Positions 1 to 9,219 of a stretch of DNA of 64,000 bases are shown here, piece by piece (positions within the stretch are counted from its first letter, which is position 1; each line of letters opens with the position of its first letter). Below the pieces are notes generated by a model. It was not told the DNA's origin. It made no database searches and was given only the letters and a program-made list of their open reading frames with translations. This stretch comes from Chryseobacterium sp. 18061 (GTDB taxonomy: Bacteria; Pseudomonadota; Gammaproteobacteria; Enterobacterales; Enterobacteriaceae). The position numbers were made by a program, and so were the translations under genes. The stretch lies in NCBI GenBank assembly GCA_902706205.1, contig CACSKA010000001.1, positions 124,001-188,000 on the forward strand, given 5' to 3'.

Positions 1-203
1 TGCGCAAGGCAGAAGCCGATTAAAAATCCGGTGATGGTTAGCTCCGCATCACCCTGTAAATCCTTTGCCATGAGTGGCATTGCGGGCAAGTAAATATCGG
101 TGGATAACGATGTGACTGCCATCAGCGCGCTGAGAATTAAAACAAATAAAAGGCCGGTCGATGCGCTGGACGCTGAGAGCGATCGTGACTGGGAATCAAT
201 CAT
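1..203 (-). CDS. MFS drug-resistance transporter, Bcr/CflA type (N-terminal part only)
   Basis: This is the first 67 codons of a minus-strand gene whose remainder lies outside the window. The start ATG is at 203-201; an upstream ATG at 213 runs into a stop after five codons. The translation opens with a short Ser-rich cytoplasmic tail, then a first membrane helix containing the phrase STDIYLPAMP, and continues into a second helix. A TDxYLPAxP sequence at the end of helix 1 is typical of Bcr/CflA-like proton-driven multidrug exporters of the inner membrane. The substrate cannot be judged from this fragment. It is divergent from the diguanylate cyclase gene at 458. Confidence 0.8.
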   Translation of the reverse strand, partial: MIDSQSRSLSASSASTGLLFVLILSALMAVTSLSTDIYLPAMPLMAKDLQGDAELTITGFLIGFCLA

Positions 204-289
204 AATTATCCATCTGGATGAGGAAGCGGTCAGGACGTATGTTAACGGGTTTGGTCGATGAGATAACCGCAGGTAAAAGGATAGCCTTT

Positions 290-337
290 ATGAATCACAT
301 TCATCATTGCTGGCATTCAGTAAGCCGTGGCCGATAA
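290..337 (+). CDS. possible 15-residue leader peptide upstream of the GGDEF gene
   Basis: A short frame with a good Shine-Dalgarno (AAAGGAT, about 6 nt before ATG) encodes MNHIHHCWHSVSRGR and ends in TAA. Four of 15 residues are His, with one Trp and one Cys. It lies 120 bp upstream of the diguanylate cyclase on the same strand. I see no clear attenuator hairpin after it, and I do not recognise the peptide. It may be a chance frame. The rest of the 254-bp gap (204-457) shows nothing I can name. Confidence 0.25.
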   Translation: MNHIHHCWHSVSRGR

Positions 338-457
338 CCAAAGAATATTGAGGAAATCGCTGAAAAATTGCGCACGAAACTGTCCGGATCCCCTCTGGCT
401 GCGATAGACTAAGCCTAACCCGCTGTCATTTACTGAATTTTATGGCCTGATTGCCCA

Positions 458-2164
458 ATGAAAAGACTCAAAAAAGCATCATCGCCTTCCAACGTTTTGC
501 GTTATCTCTGGGGCTCGGCCATCGCCAGCATTGTGCTGACGTCAATCTTGTCGTGGTGGTTGCTGTCCGTTTCCTGGAATGCATGGCACAGCGCCCATAA
601 TGATGTAATCCAGTTCGGTGATTTCTACCATGTATTGCAGGTGTCCAACGATCTGGCGAGCGAGCGTGCTTATGCCAATGAACTGGTCCTCAGCCCAATG
701 GAGCGAAAAGCGCAGGCCTGGAAATCCCTTGATGATAGCCGCCGGATAACCGACCGCAATCTGGAGCGGATCCCACAAAACCTACTTTCCCCGGCGCTGC
801 TGAGAGCGACCATCGAACAGCTCAATAATTCGCGTTTGAGCGTCGATACGTATCGAAATCAGGAGCTGAGCGACCCGCAGGACGCGCAGCGTTCGATCAG
901 CGCCATGGTCGAAGCGACTGACTTTTATCACACCGCGTTGTTCCAGCATACTTCATCGTTTCTGTTGCTCGAGCCCAAGGCGCTGGGCCCGATTTTGCGC
1001 GCGCAGGCATTGGGGGAGTTGCGAGATGCGACCGGGCGATTAGGCTCGCAAGTATTGATCCCGCTCTCTACCCATACGCCGATTCCGCTCAGCAATTTGG
1101 AAGCATTAAGCCGCGGCATGGAGCGTATCGACGTGCTGTGGTGGCTGTTGCGCACCCAAGGCGAAGAAGCAAACTATCTGCCTGGTTTTCCGCAGCGCCT
1201 GGATAATGTGCGTCAGAAATTTGAATCGCAGGGTGTGGCGATGCTGAATGAGATTAAGTCGGAAAGCGTGAAAAATCAGCCATATAGCGTGGGTGCGGAG
1301 GATTTTGCGGTGCGCTATCACGAAAGCCTGAATACGTTTGATGAACTGTTGAACACCTATCTGACCGGGGTGAAAAAGCACTACGTCCACGCTGAACATC
1401 GGGCACTGCTGCATCTGGTGCTGATTGTCATTATTCTGATCATGCTCTGCGCGCTGACGACAGGGCTGATTTTCTATATTCGCTCCCGCGTACTTCAGCC
1501 GATTTTACGACTCAACCAAATAGCGAACGGAATAATCGCCGGTAAGCATCAGGAAGCGCTGATGGACGAAAGCACCGCCGAAGAGGTACAGGAGCTGTTT
1601 TCCTCCCTCGGCACGCTGGGCGCTAAACTGCGCGAACAGACCATCCTGAGTAAACGCTTGCAGCGCCAGTCGGAGGAAGACCCGCTGACCCACCTGTTTA
1701 ACCGCCGGGCGTTCGACGAATTGGCGGAAAATCTGCTGGTGCAGGCCACGCATGAGCATCCGGCGTGGCTCATCATGATCGATGTCGATCACTTCAAATC
1801 GATCAACGACACTTGGGGACACCCAACCGGCGACAAAGTGCTGGTGGCGCTGGCGACCACGCTGAAGAAATTCAGTCGTCCGGGAGATGTTATTGGGCGT
1901 CTGGGCGGCGAGGAGTTTGCGGTGGTCTTCCGCACACCGGGCCACGAAGACGTGACCGGCTACACCACCCGTATTCAGAACGAAATTCGTCAGCTGCGCT
2001 TCGAAGGGCCGAAAAGGGAACCTTTCTCGATAACGGTGAGTTTTGGCGTGGCCTCAGGCTGGCAGCGTGAGTTAGGCGAGGTGTTAGCGGAAGCCGATGC
2101 GGCGCTGTACGAAGCGAAAAAAACCGGTCGTGACAAAATTTGCGGGCTGCCGGAACGCGGCTAG
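458..2164 (+). CDS. membrane diguanylate cyclase with HAMP and GGDEF domains
   Basis: The protein is predicted to make cyclic di-GMP from two GTP at the inner membrane. The 568 residues show a membrane helix near 15-37, a periplasmic sensor region to about 315, a second helix near 318-340, a HAMP linker to about 395, and a GGDEF domain from about 405 to the end. The active-site GGEEF is at 483-487. The RPGD at 474-477, five residues before it, fits the RxxD inhibitory site, so product inhibition is likely. All signature residues are present, so it should be active. The periplasmic domain is mostly helical and I cannot name its ligand. It is not AdrA/DgcC, which is shorter and has a MASE2 domain; that gene is missing from its usual place next to proC. 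A clear Shine-Dalgarno is not visible before the ATG. Confidence 0.9.
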   Translation: MKRLKKASSPSNVLRYLWGSAIASIVLTSILSWWLLSVSWNAWHSAHNDVIQFGDFYHVLQVSNDLASERAYANELVLSPMERKAQAWKSLDDSRRITDRNLERIPQNLLSPALLRATIEQLNNSRLSVDTYRNQELSDPQDAQRSISAMVEATDFYHTALFQHTSSFLLLEPKALGPILRAQALGELRDATGRLGSQVLIPLSTHTPIPLSNLEALSRGMERIDVLWWLLRTQGEEANYLPGFPQRLDNVRQKFESQGVAMLNEIKSESVKNQPYSVGAEDFAVRYHESLNTFDELLNTYLTGVKKHYVHAEHRALLHLVLIVIILIMLCALTTGLIFYIRSRVLQPILRLNQIANGIIAGKHQEALMDESTAEEVQELFSSLGTLGAKLREQTILSKRLQRQSEEDPLTHLFNRRAFDELAENLLVQATHEHPAWLIMIDVDHFKSINDTWGHPTGDKVLVALATTLKKFSRPGDVIGRLGGEEFAVVFRTPGHEDVTGYTTRIQNEIRQLRFEGPKREPFSITVSFGVASGWQRELGEVLAEADAALYEAKKTGRDKICGLPERG

Positions 2165-2168
2165 AATT

Positions 2169-2188
2169 CCCCTCCCGGATGGGAGGGG
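2169..2188. terminator. hairpin between convergent GGDEF and HlyD-family genes
   Basis: An 8-bp GC stem (CCCCTCCC / GGGAGGGG) with a GGAT loop fills the 31-bp gap between two convergent genes. No strong T-run follows on either side, so efficiency is uncertain. Confidence 0.5.
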
Positions 2189-2195
2189 ACAGTAT

Positions 2196-3338
2196 TTAGT
2201 GATCGAGATAGACGAAACTTTCCCAGCTCGACATACGGATCAAAATCTTACGAATCAACGCGAAGTCTTTGAAATGGTCTGAGTAAACGGCAATTTCAAC
2301 CTGCGTGCCCTGCGGCAGATGATAATCTTTCAGTCGTGGATCGGTGGCTTTCACTTTCACCAGCACGCGTCCCTGATTGGTCACATCCGCCGTCGTCAGT
2401 AACTTCCCCTGGCCCTGGAACTGGCTCTCACCAATGGCCGGCAGCACTTCTACTACTTCCCCACTGAACACGGTGCCCGGTATTGACGGGAACAGCAGCT
2501 CTGCTTTGTAGCCGGTCTGCAGTCGCTGAATTGCGTTCTGGCGGAAGGCGGCCACGTAGGTATCTTTAGAATCGGCTTCAAGTGGGATAAAGGTCATGAC
2601 TGGCGCCAGGCCGAGCGCGGTAGACATCGTGCCGACACGCAGACCTACGGTACTGACGTAACCCGCAGACGGCGCACGTACCACGGTATTTTCCAGTTTG
2701 AACTCTGCTTTATTCAGCTGCGCTAATAGCGAGGCGACTTTGGTATTTTGCCCGTGAACCACTGAATTCAGATTGTTTTTAGCCTCTTCAACCTGCGCCC
2801 TGGCGGCCACTACGGCAGCATCGGTGGCTTTATAGGTCTGGCGACGGGTGTCGACCATCTGATCGGAAAACGCGCCTTTGGCATGGCCTTCGCTGTAGCG
2901 GGAATATTCACGCTGCGCTTTATCGCGGTCGGCGATGGCTTTATTGAGATCGGCCTGCGCCTGATCCAGCCCAGAATCCAGAGACAATGCGTTCTGGCTG
3001 GCCTCTTTCACCTGCGCACGAAGGTCATCCACTTTGGCCTGAAAGATGGTTGGATCGATGCGGAACAGCACATCGCCTTCCTTCAAAAGTGTATTCGGTT
3101 TGACCGGTACATCAATCACTCTGCCGCGAACCTGAGAAACAATTGGCACCGTGCGGTACGCCTGTTTGCCCATATCGCTGAACGGGAAGTTATAGTTCAT
3201 CAACAGAATAATGATGGTAATAAATATCACGCCACCGAGAACGGCTGTTGGCACCGTCCATTTATTTAATGGGATGCGAAAAACCTTAAATATAATAACG
3301 CACAGAGCTGCGTAGGTAAGCAGTAATAACGTTTCCAT
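2196..3338 (-). CDS. HlyD-family membrane fusion protein, YiaV/YibH-like
   Basis: A 380-residue periplasmic adaptor anchored in the inner membrane. Two hydrophobic segments (about 4-20 and 30-48) are followed by a first lipoyl-like half near 65-95, a long alpha-helical hairpin to about 200 rich in Ala, Gln and Lys, a second lipoyl half (APSAGYVSTVGLRVG) and a beta-barrel region. Length and the two-helix N terminus match E. coli YiaV and YibH, which sit beside small DUF3302 proteins. That pairing is reproduced here with the gene at 3338-3706, whose stop overlaps this start as TAATG. No pump ATPase, MFS or RND partner lies nearby, so the transported substrate is unknown. Confidence 0.9.
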   Translation of the reverse strand: METLLLLTYAALCVIIFKVFRIPLNKWTVPTAVLGGVIFITIIILLMNYNFPFSDMGKQAYRTVPIVSQVRGRVIDVPVKPNTLLKEGDVLFRIDPTIFQAKVDDLRAQVKEASQNALSLDSGLDQAQADLNKAIADRDKAQREYSRYSEGHAKGAFSDQMVDTRRQTYKATDAAVVAARAQVEEAKNNLNSVVHGQNTKVASLLAQLNKAEFKLENTVVRAPSAGYVSTVGLRVGTMSTALGLAPVMTFIPLEADSKDTYVAAFRQNAIQRLQTGYKAELLFPSIPGTVFSGEVVEVLPAIGESQFQGQGKLLTTADVTNQGRVLVKVKATDPRLKDYHLPQGTQVEIAVYSDHFKDFALIRKILIRMSSWESFVYLDH

Positions 3339-3706
3339 TATTGTTTTTCCTCCACAGTCTTAGCCGGTGCAGACGTTTGTTTTAATTCATTCACCTGGTC
3401 TTTAAGCTGATCTATTTGAATAAGCATATGATTCATCTGTACATGCATATTTTGCTGGTCTTCACTGACGCTATTCATGCCCCAGCCCCGGTCTTCACGC
3501 CAGAGCGCGGCCCAGATCCACAGGAATGGCCATAGCGCATGTAGCGTAAATAAACTCACCCAGCCCGCATAGTGGATGGCGTCCTGATGAGGGTGTTTAC
3601 GTTCTTTTGCGATTTCATACGGAATGTCGTGAATAACAATTATTCCGTAAAATAATATTAAAATTACCGCAGTCAGTATTGCCAATGCAACATAGTCCAG
3701 GATCAT
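3338..3706 (-). CDS. DUF3302 inner-membrane protein, YiaW/YibI-like
   Basis: A 122-residue protein with two membrane helices (about 5-25 and 46-68) and a C-terminal segment (about 78-112) rich in Gln, Met and Leu that looks like a short coiled coil. The Shine-Dalgarno CTGGAG sits about 8 nt before ATG. It is the first gene of a two-gene unit; its TAA overlaps the ATG of the HlyD-family gene by one base, so translation is probably coupled. E. coli has two such pairs (yiaW-yiaV, yibI-yibH). Function is unknown; it is plausibly a membrane partner of the adaptor. Confidence 0.85.
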   Translation of the reverse strand: MILDYVALAILTAVILILFYGIIVIHDIPYEIAKERKHPHQDAIHYAGWVSLFTLHALWPFLWIWAALWREDRGWGMNSVSEDQQNMHVQMNHMLIQIDQLKDQVNELKQTSAPAKTVEEKQ

Positions 3707-3878
3707 GATTAAAAACTCCAGGAAGAAAAACGAACGATACGAGATTTATTAAAGGTAATAATATCCTTCAGTGTACAGAAAACCATAAATCAATGGGTTG
3801 CACAAACTCACAGTTGTTTAAAAGTAAATTGAGGCGATTGCAAAAAGGTTTTTATCTAAATTTAAATAAGAGATGGGG

Positions 3879-3908
3879 AAATAAAAACGCCTTCGGTGGG
3901 AAGGCGTT
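3879..3908 (-). terminator. minus-strand intrinsic terminator
   Basis: Arms AACGCCTT (3886-3893) and AAGGCGTT (3901-3908) with a 7-nt loop. Read on the minus strand, the stem is followed by TTTATTT. It would end a minus-strand transcript arriving from above 3920, where only a gene remnant is now found. Confidence 0.6.
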
Positions 3909-3920
3909 GGGGAAGGGGGT

Positions 3921-3968
3921 TTAGACGCGATATTTCAGACCCACCATTGTTGGACACGGTTTCATTGT
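3921..3968 (-). pseudogene. possible 3' remnant of an outer-membrane protein gene
   Basis: Just upstream of the minus-strand terminator, the open frame ends TMVGLKYRV-stop. Enterobacterial beta-barrel proteins often end with a similar strand (VGLKYRF-like, aromatic at -3), though a terminal Phe or Trp is usual. The frame is closed by TGA at 3971-3969, leaving 14 codons. The pairing of a barrel-like end with an intact terminator suggests a deleted gene. The match is short and could be chance. Confidence 0.3.
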
Positions 3969-4330
3969 TCATCCGCCCGCCAATTCGCCCTGTTTAGCCA
4001 GGTTACCTGAGCTGAAAGGGTGATTTTGCGAAGGCGGATCAGGCTTTTTGCTGACGGTGATATGGGCCTACTGCGGGCATGATTTAAGAAAGCCCCGCAG
4101 GAGAACATCATGGCCTGGCGACCGTTTCTTTTTCTGATATCCACTCCGCATCCGCAGCTTTCACGCCGTCGTGGGAAACTGACGCTGGTGCGATGAACGT
4201 GACGTTTTGCGACTAAGCTTTGCCACTTTTTTTCTAAAAACAGATTGGCATTAGCCAGAATTTTTAATTCCTTTATCAAATCCCCGCTGCCGGAAATACT
4301 GCGACCATGACAACAAGGGGAGCAGACACC

Positions 4331-5293
4331 ATGGCACGCGCATCGCATCTTTCATTATTGGCCGCATTGACCTTCCTCACTTTCCAGGCGCAGGCGGTGA
4401 ATGTCACCGTCGCGTATCAGACATCCGCTGAACCCGCCAAGGTTGCACAAGCGGACGACACCTTTGCAAAAGAGAGCGGGGCAACCGTCGACTGGCGGAA
4501 GTTCGACAGCGGAGCGAGCGTGGTTCGCGCCCTGGCCTCAGGCGATGTCCAGATTGGCAATATCGGTTCCAGCCCGCTGGCGGTTGCCGCCAGTCAACAG
4601 GTGCCGATTGAAGTATTCCTTCTCGCCTCGCAGCTCGGAAATTCTGAAGCGCTGGTGGTGAAAAAAGACATCAGCAAACCGCAAGACTTGATCGGCAAAC
4701 GTATCGCCGTGCCGTTTATCTCAACCACCCACTACAGTCTGCTGGCTGCGCTGAAACATTGGGGCATCAAACCGAATCAGGTGCAGATTGTGAACCTGCA
4801 GCCACCGGCCATCGTCGCCGCCTGGCAGCGCGGGGATATTGATGCGGCTTATGTTTGGGCGCCAGCGGTTAACGCGCTGGAAAAAGACGGCACGGTGCTG
4901 ACGGATTCTTCCCAGGTAGGCCAATGGGGCTCGCCGACGCTGGATGTGTGGGTGGTGCGTAAAGATTTCGCCGAGCAGCATCCTGATGTAGTGAAAGCCT
5001 TTGCCCGCAGCGCTATTGCTGCCCAGAAGCACTATATCGATAACCCCGAAGGCTGGCTCAAACAACCAGATAATCTCAATAAGTTGGCGAAGCTGAGCGG
5101 CGTTCCGGAAGCGGATGTGCCGGGGCTGGTGAAAGGTAATACCTATCTGACGGCCTCCCAACAGGCGCAGCAGCTTAACGGCCCGGTAAATAAAGCGATT
5201 GTCGACACTGCCCAGTTCCTAAAAGCGCAGGGAAAAGTGCCTGCCGTTGCGGCGGATTACAGTCAGTACGTGACCGATAAATTTGTGAAATAA
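4331..5293 (+). CDS. tauA: taurine ABC transporter periplasmic binding protein
   Basis: TauA captures taurine in the periplasm and delivers it to TauBC during sulfate starvation. The 320-residue protein follows E. coli TauA closely throughout. The start at 4331 is preferred over the in-frame ATG at 4307: it has an AAGGGGAG Shine-Dalgarno, gives the E. coli length, and places the signal peptide correctly (hydrophobic core 7-18, cleavage after AQA at residue 22). It is first in tauABCD; tauB starts 11 bp after its stop. In E. coli the operon needs CysB and Cbl; no binding site was confidently located here. Confidence 0.97.
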   Translation: MARASHLSLLAALTFLTFQAQAVNVTVAYQTSAEPAKVAQADDTFAKESGATVDWRKFDSGASVVRALASGDVQIGNIGSSPLAVAASQQVPIEVFLLASQLGNSEALVVKKDISKPQDLIGKRIAVPFISTTHYSLLAALKHWGIKPNQVQIVNLQPPAIVAAWQRGDIDAAYVWAPAVNALEKDGTVLTDSSQVGQWGSPTLDVWVVRKDFAEQHPDVVKAFARSAIAAQKHYIDNPEGWLKQPDNLNKLAKLSGVPEADVPGLVKGNTYLTASQQAQQLNGPVNKAIVDTAQFLKAQGKVPAVAADYSQYVTDKFVK

Positions 5294-5304
5294 CGGAGTT
5301 CACC

Positions 5305-6072
5305 ATGCTGCAACTCTCCCATCTCAGTGCGAACTACGACGGAAAACCGGTTCTCGATGACATTTCACTGAGTGTCGATCGCGGTGAACTTCTGGTGGTG
5401 CTCGGCCCATCAGGCTGTGGCAAAACCACGCTGCTGAATCTGGTGGCCGGTTTCCTGCCATATCAGTCGGGCAGCATCACCCTGAACGGCGTGCCGATCA
5501 ACGGACCGGGGGCCGAGCGCGGCGTGGTGTTCCAGAACGAAGGGTTGCTGCCGTGGCGAAACGTGAAGGATAACGTGGCGTTCGGCCTGCAACTGACAGG
5601 AATGAACAAACCGGCACGGCATGAAATTGCCCACCAGTTGCTGAAAAAAGTAGGGCTGGAAGGCGCAGAAAAAAGGTTTATCTGGCAGCTTTCCGGCGGC
5701 CAGCGTCAGCGAGTGGGCATTGCCCGGGCGCTGGCGGCAGACCCGCAGTTGCTGCTGCTTGATGAGCCATTTGGGGCGCTGGATGCGTTTACCCGCGAGC
5801 AGATGCAGACCCTACTGCTGCGCTTATGGCATGAAACCGGCAAGCAGGTGCTGCTGATTACCCACGACATTGAAGAAGCGGTGTTTATGGCAACGGATTT
5901 AGTGTTGCTGTCGGCCGGGCCGGGCAGAGTGACGGAACGACTGTCGCTCGACTTCGCCCACCGGTTTGTCGCTGGGGAAACCTGCCGCAGCATTAAATCC
6001 AGTCCAGAGTTTATCGAACGGCGCGAATACGTGCTGGGCCGTGTGTTTGAACATCGGGAGGCTTTCTCATGA
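5305..6072 (+). CDS. tauB: taurine ABC transporter ATP-binding protein
   Basis: The ATPase of the taurine importer, 255 residues like its E. coli counterpart. Walker [10 protein letters not shown] is at 34-42, the ABC signature LSGGQ at 129-133, Walker B LLLLDEP around 149-155, and the switch His in ITHD follows. All catalytic motifs are intact. Its TGA overlaps the tauC start as ATGA, indicating translational coupling to the permease it pairs with. Confidence 0.97.
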   Translation: MLQLSHLSANYDGKPVLDDISLSVDRGELLVVLGPSGCGKTTLLNLVAGFLPYQSGSITLNGVPINGPGAERGVVFQNEGLLPWRNVKDNVAFGLQLTGMNKPARHEIAHQLLKKVGLEGAEKRFIWQLSGGQRQRVGIARALAADPQLLLLDEPFGALDAFTREQMQTLLLRLWHETGKQVLLITHDIEEAVFMATDLVLLSAGPGRVTERLSLDFAHRFVAGETCRSIKSSPEFIERREYVLGRVFEHREAFS

Positions 6073-6896
6073 GCATTGTGGCGAACGATAAACCGCGCCG
6101 CCTGGCGCTGAACTGGCGTTGGCCGCTGTCGCGCCAGCTGATGTTGAGCCTGTCGACGCTGGCGATTTTACTGGCGCTGTGGTGGGCGGTGACGGAGTTA
6201 CAGCTGATCGCTCCACTGTTTCTACCCCCGCCGGGGCAGGTGCTGCACAAACTGATTACTGTCGCCGGGCCGCAGGGCTTTATGGATGCCACATTGTGGC
6301 AGCATCTGTCGGCGAGCCTGACGCGCATTCTGATTGCACTGCTCGCAGCGGCGATTATCGGTATTCCGGTCGGCATTGCTATGGGCCTGAGTCCCACGGT
6401 ACGCGGCATTCTCGACCCGCTGATTGAGCTGTATCGCCCGATCCCACCCCTGGCCTATTTGCCACTGATGGTTATCTGGTTTGGTATCGGCGAGACGTCG
6501 AAAATCCTGCTCATCTATCTGGCGATTTTCGCCCCGGTGGCGATGTCGGCGATGGCGGGTGTGAAAAGTGCACAGCAGGTGCGGCTGAGAGCTGCGCAGT
6601 CGCTGGGTGCCAGCCGGGCGCAGATTTTGTGGTTTGTGATTTTGCCCGGCGCGCTGCCTGAGATCCTGACCGGACTGCGCATTGGGCTTGGCGTGGGCTG
6701 GTCGACGCTGGTGGCGGCTGAACTTATCGCCGCCACGCGAGGGTTAGGGTTTATGGTGCAGTCCGCCGGGGAATTTCTGGCCACCGATGTGGTGCTGGCC
6801 GGGATCGCGGTGATTGCCGTTATCGCTTTCGTTTTAGAGCTGGGCCTACGGGCGCTACAACGCCGGCTGACGCCGTGGCATGGAGAAATTGCATGA
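6069..6896 (+). CDS. tauC: taurine ABC transporter permease
   Basis: The inner-membrane channel of the taurine importer, 275 residues with about six helices. The cytoplasmic coupling loop recognised by TauB is visible as [20 protein letters not shown], the EAA-like motif of BPD-type permeases. It starts inside the tauB stop codon and its own TGA overlaps the tauD start, so tauB, tauC and tauD form a tightly coupled chain. Confidence 0.97.
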   Translation: MSIVANDKPRRLALNWRWPLSRQLMLSLSTLAILLALWWAVTELQLIAPLFLPPPGQVLHKLITVAGPQGFMDATLWQHLSASLTRILIALLAAAIIGIPVGIAMGLSPTVRGILDPLIELYRPIPPLAYLPLMVIWFGIGETSKILLIYLAIFAPVAMSAMAGVKSAQQVRLRAAQSLGASRAQILWFVILPGALPEILTGLRIGLGVGWSTLVAAELIAATRGLGFMVQSAGEFLATDVVLAGIAVIAVIAFVLELGLRALQRRLTPWHGEIA

Positions 6897-7744
6897 GTGA
6901 ACGTCTGAGCATTCGCCCGTTAGGGCCGTACATTGGCGCGCAGGTTTCCGGGTTGGATCTGACCCGTCCTCTGAGCGATAACCAGTTTGAACAGCTGTAC
7001 CACGCGTTACTGCGTCATCAGGTTGTTTTTCTGCGCGAGCAGCCGGTCACACCGCAGCAGCAGCGTAGCCTGGCGCACCGTTTTGGCGATCTGCACATCC
7101 ACCCGGTTTATCCGCACGCCGAGGGTGTGGAGGAGATTATCGTCCTCGATACGCATAACGATAATCCGCCGGATAACGATAACTGGCACACCGATGTGAC
7201 TTTCATTGAGACGCCGCCAGCCGGAGCGATTCTGGCGGCGAAACAGCTGCCCGAAAGTGGCGGTGATACTCTGTGGACCAGCGGGATTGCGGCTTATGAG
7301 GCGCTGTCTGCCCCACTTAAAACGCTGCTGAATGGCTTACAGGCGGAGCATGATTTTCGTAAATCGTTCCCGGAATGGAAGCATCTTAAAACGGAAGACG
7401 AGCATCAGCGCTGGCTGAGCGCGGTGGCAAAAAATCCGCCGCTGTTACACCCGGTAGTGCGCACGCATCCGGTAACCGGCAAGCAGGCACTGTTCGTGAA
7501 TGAAGGTTTTACTACGCGTATTGTGGACGTCAGCGAGAAAGAGAGCGAAGTGCTGTTGGGATTCCTGTTTGCTCACATCATCAGGCCGGAATTTCAGGTG
7601 CGCTGGCGCTGGCAAGAAGGGGATGTAGCGATGTGGGACAATCGGGTGACGCAGCACTACGCCAATGCCGATTATCTGCCGCAGCGGCGTATCATGCATC
7701 GCGCGACCATTCTGGGGGATAAGCCGTTTTATCGGGCAGGTTGA
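6893..7744 (+). CDS. tauD: taurine dioxygenase (2-oxoglutarate and Fe(II) dependent)
   Basis: TauD oxidises taurine with O2 and 2-oxoglutarate, releasing sulfite for sulfur assimilation plus aminoacetaldehyde, succinate and CO2. The start at 6893 (ATGA overlap with tauC) gives 283 residues, as in E. coli; an in-frame ATG at 6875 would be six codons longer. The Fe(II) facial triad is present: H99 and D101 in WHTD, and H255 in TQHYAN. R270 in HRAT is placed to bind 2-oxoglutarate. It is the last gene of the operon. Confidence 0.97.
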   Translation: MSERLSIRPLGPYIGAQVSGLDLTRPLSDNQFEQLYHALLRHQVVFLREQPVTPQQQRSLAHRFGDLHIHPVYPHAEGVEEIIVLDTHNDNPPDNDNWHTDVTFIETPPAGAILAAKQLPESGGDTLWTSGIAAYEALSAPLKTLLNGLQAEHDFRKSFPEWKHLKTEDEHQRWLSAVAKNPPLLHPVVRTHPVTGKQALFVNEGFTTRIVDVSEKESEVLLGFLFAHIIRPEFQVRWRWQEGDVAMWDNRVTQHYANADYLPQRRIMHRATILGDKPFYRAG

Positions 7745-7821
7745 TGGGCTTGCTTTCTGAATATGCGTGAAATCGGGACTTCGCATCGCCGGTCTAAGGG
7801 CTGGCGACTTTGCTCTTTGCC

Positions 7822-7840
7822 CCCTCCCTGCGGGAGAGGG
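7822..7840. terminator. hairpin between tauD and hemB
   Basis: CCCTCCC, TGC loop, GGGAGAGGG forms a GC-rich stem with a bulge in the 110-bp gap between convergent tauD and hemB. The motif resembles the half-units of the larger palindromic repeat at 60471-60561. No T-run follows. Confidence 0.45.
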
Positions 7841-7854
7841 CATCCGTCGAAGCA

Positions 7855-8829
7855 TTAACGCAGGATTTTTTTCTCGGCTAAATCGAGGGCGAAGTAGCTG
7901 AAAATCAGGTCTGCGCCTGCGCGTTTGATTGCGCCGAGGCTTTCGAGGACCACTTTCTCTTCATCAATTGCACCCGCCTGAGCGGCAAACTTGATCATCG
8001 CGTATTCGCCGCTGACCTGATAGGCGCCAATTGGCAGTTCTGTGCGCTCGCGGATATCACGGATTATATCCAGATAGGCACCGGCAGGTTTCACCATCAG
8101 GCAATCTGCGCCCTGGGCTTCGTCGAGCAGCGATTCGCGAATCGCTTCGCGGCGGTTCAGCGGGTTCATCTGATAGGTCTTACGGTCGCCTTTCAGCGCG
8201 GTTCCGGCAGCTTCACGGAAGGGGCCGTAGAACGACGAGGCGAACTTGGTGGAATAAGACATGATCGCGGTATCAGTGAATCCGGCGGCGTCCAGCGCCT
8301 GGCGAATAGCCTGCACCTGACCGTCCATTGCCGCAGACGGGGCAATGAAATCAGCACCAGCGGCGGCGGCAACCACAGCCTGCTTACCGAGATTCAACAG
8401 CGTTTGGTCATTATCAACACCGTGATCGCATAGCACACCACAGTGCCCATGTGAGGTGTATTCGCAGAAACAGGTGTCTGACATCACAATCATTTCAGGT
8501 ACGGTCTGTTTGCAAATGCGCGACATGCGCGCCACCAGGCCCTCTTCTTTCCACGCATCGCTGCCGGTGGCATCGGTGTGGTGAGAGATCCCAAACGTCA
8601 TCACGGAGCGGATACCGGCGTTGGCAATGCGTTCAATCTCACGGGCAAGGTGCTTTTCCGGGATACGCATGACGCCGGGCATCGCTTCGATGGCCTTATA
8701 ATCGTCAATTTCTTCTTCAACAAATATAGGCAGCACCAGATCGTTAAGGGTCAGTGATGTCTCTTCAAACATGGCGCGCAGCGCAGCGGATTTGCGCAGG
8801 CGACGAGGGCGAGTGATCAAATCTGTCAT
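7855..8829 (-). CDS. hemB: porphobilinogen synthase (delta-aminolevulinic acid dehydratase)
   Basis: HemB joins two 5-aminolevulinate molecules to porphobilinogen in tetrapyrrole synthesis. The 324 residues match E. coli HemB end to end. The catalytic zinc ligands C120, C122 and C130 lie in [13 protein letters not shown], and the Schiff-base lysines are K195 (STKFAS) and K247 (MVKPAG). It is convergent with tauD and divergent from the autotransporter gene at 9220, and is probably a single-gene unit. Confidence 0.98.
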   Translation of the reverse strand: MTDLITRPRRLRKSAALRAMFEETSLTLNDLVLPIFVEEEIDDYKAIEAMPGVMRIPEKHLAREIERIANAGIRSVMTFGISHHTDATGSDAWKEEGLVARMSRICKQTVPEMIVMSDTCFCEYTSHGHCGVLCDHGVDNDQTLLNLGKQAVVAAAAGADFIAPSAAMDGQVQAIRQALDAAGFTDTAIMSYSTKFASSFYGPFREAAGTALKGDRKTYQMNPLNRREAIRESLLDEAQGADCLMVKPAGAYLDIIRDIRERTELPIGAYQVSGEYAMIKFAAQAGAIDEEKVVLESLGAIKRAGADLIFSYFALDLAEKKILR

Positions 8830-9219
8830 GATAGGCCTGATGTTAATGGAACATTCAGAGAAGTTTACCTGATTTATGGATGACGTGTTTCACTAAAGTG
8901 GTGGTTATGTATTTATCGGGTTAGCGCATTTATAGGGCTAATTATATATATTCCGAATGAGTCACTGTTGTTTGATAAAGGAATTAATAAAATATTTTTA
9001 TAGATCGGTTGCAGGTATTCACACGAACGCCATCTCTATTTTTAATAACGTGACTGATGTCTCCTTTGATGTTTTTATATTTTACCGCTGCATGTTGTCC
9101 ACTTTCAAACTTTTTGCAGAGATTAATTGAACTTTCCTTTTGGTGGAAAGCATAATTCCCTCGCAGAATTAATATGTCTTGATGGACCAACATTATTACG
9201 TCCCTGGGAGGGATGACGA
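8830..9219. promoter_or_regulatory. 390-bp AT-rich divergent region between hemB and the autotransporter
   Basis: No gene is supported here. The middle section (about 8940-9080) is markedly richer in A and T than its flanks, with runs such as AATTATATATATT. This would suit H-NS control of the autotransporter gene, but that is inference. The only site I can place firmly is the autotransporter Shine-Dalgarno GGGAGGG just before 9220. Confidence 0.4.

Larger units (their letters stand above)
3707..4330. other. 624-bp gap before tauA: debris, a terminator and the tau promoter region
   Basis: No convincing full gene is present. A minus-strand terminator lies at 3879-3908, and directly upstream of it is a short frame that resembles the tail of an outer-membrane protein (3921-3965). 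A 28-codon plus-strand frame starting at 4110 has an AGGAGA Shine-Dalgarno but no recognisable product. The last 130 bp before tauA is AT-rich and should hold the sulfate-starvation promoter; I could not place its -35, -10 or Cbl sites with confidence. Confidence 0.5.

Noticed and set aside
3962..4348. 128-codon minus-strand frame upstream of tauA
   Set aside because: It overlaps the tau promoter and tauA start, has low-complexity Arg/Ser/Cys content and no recognisable domain.
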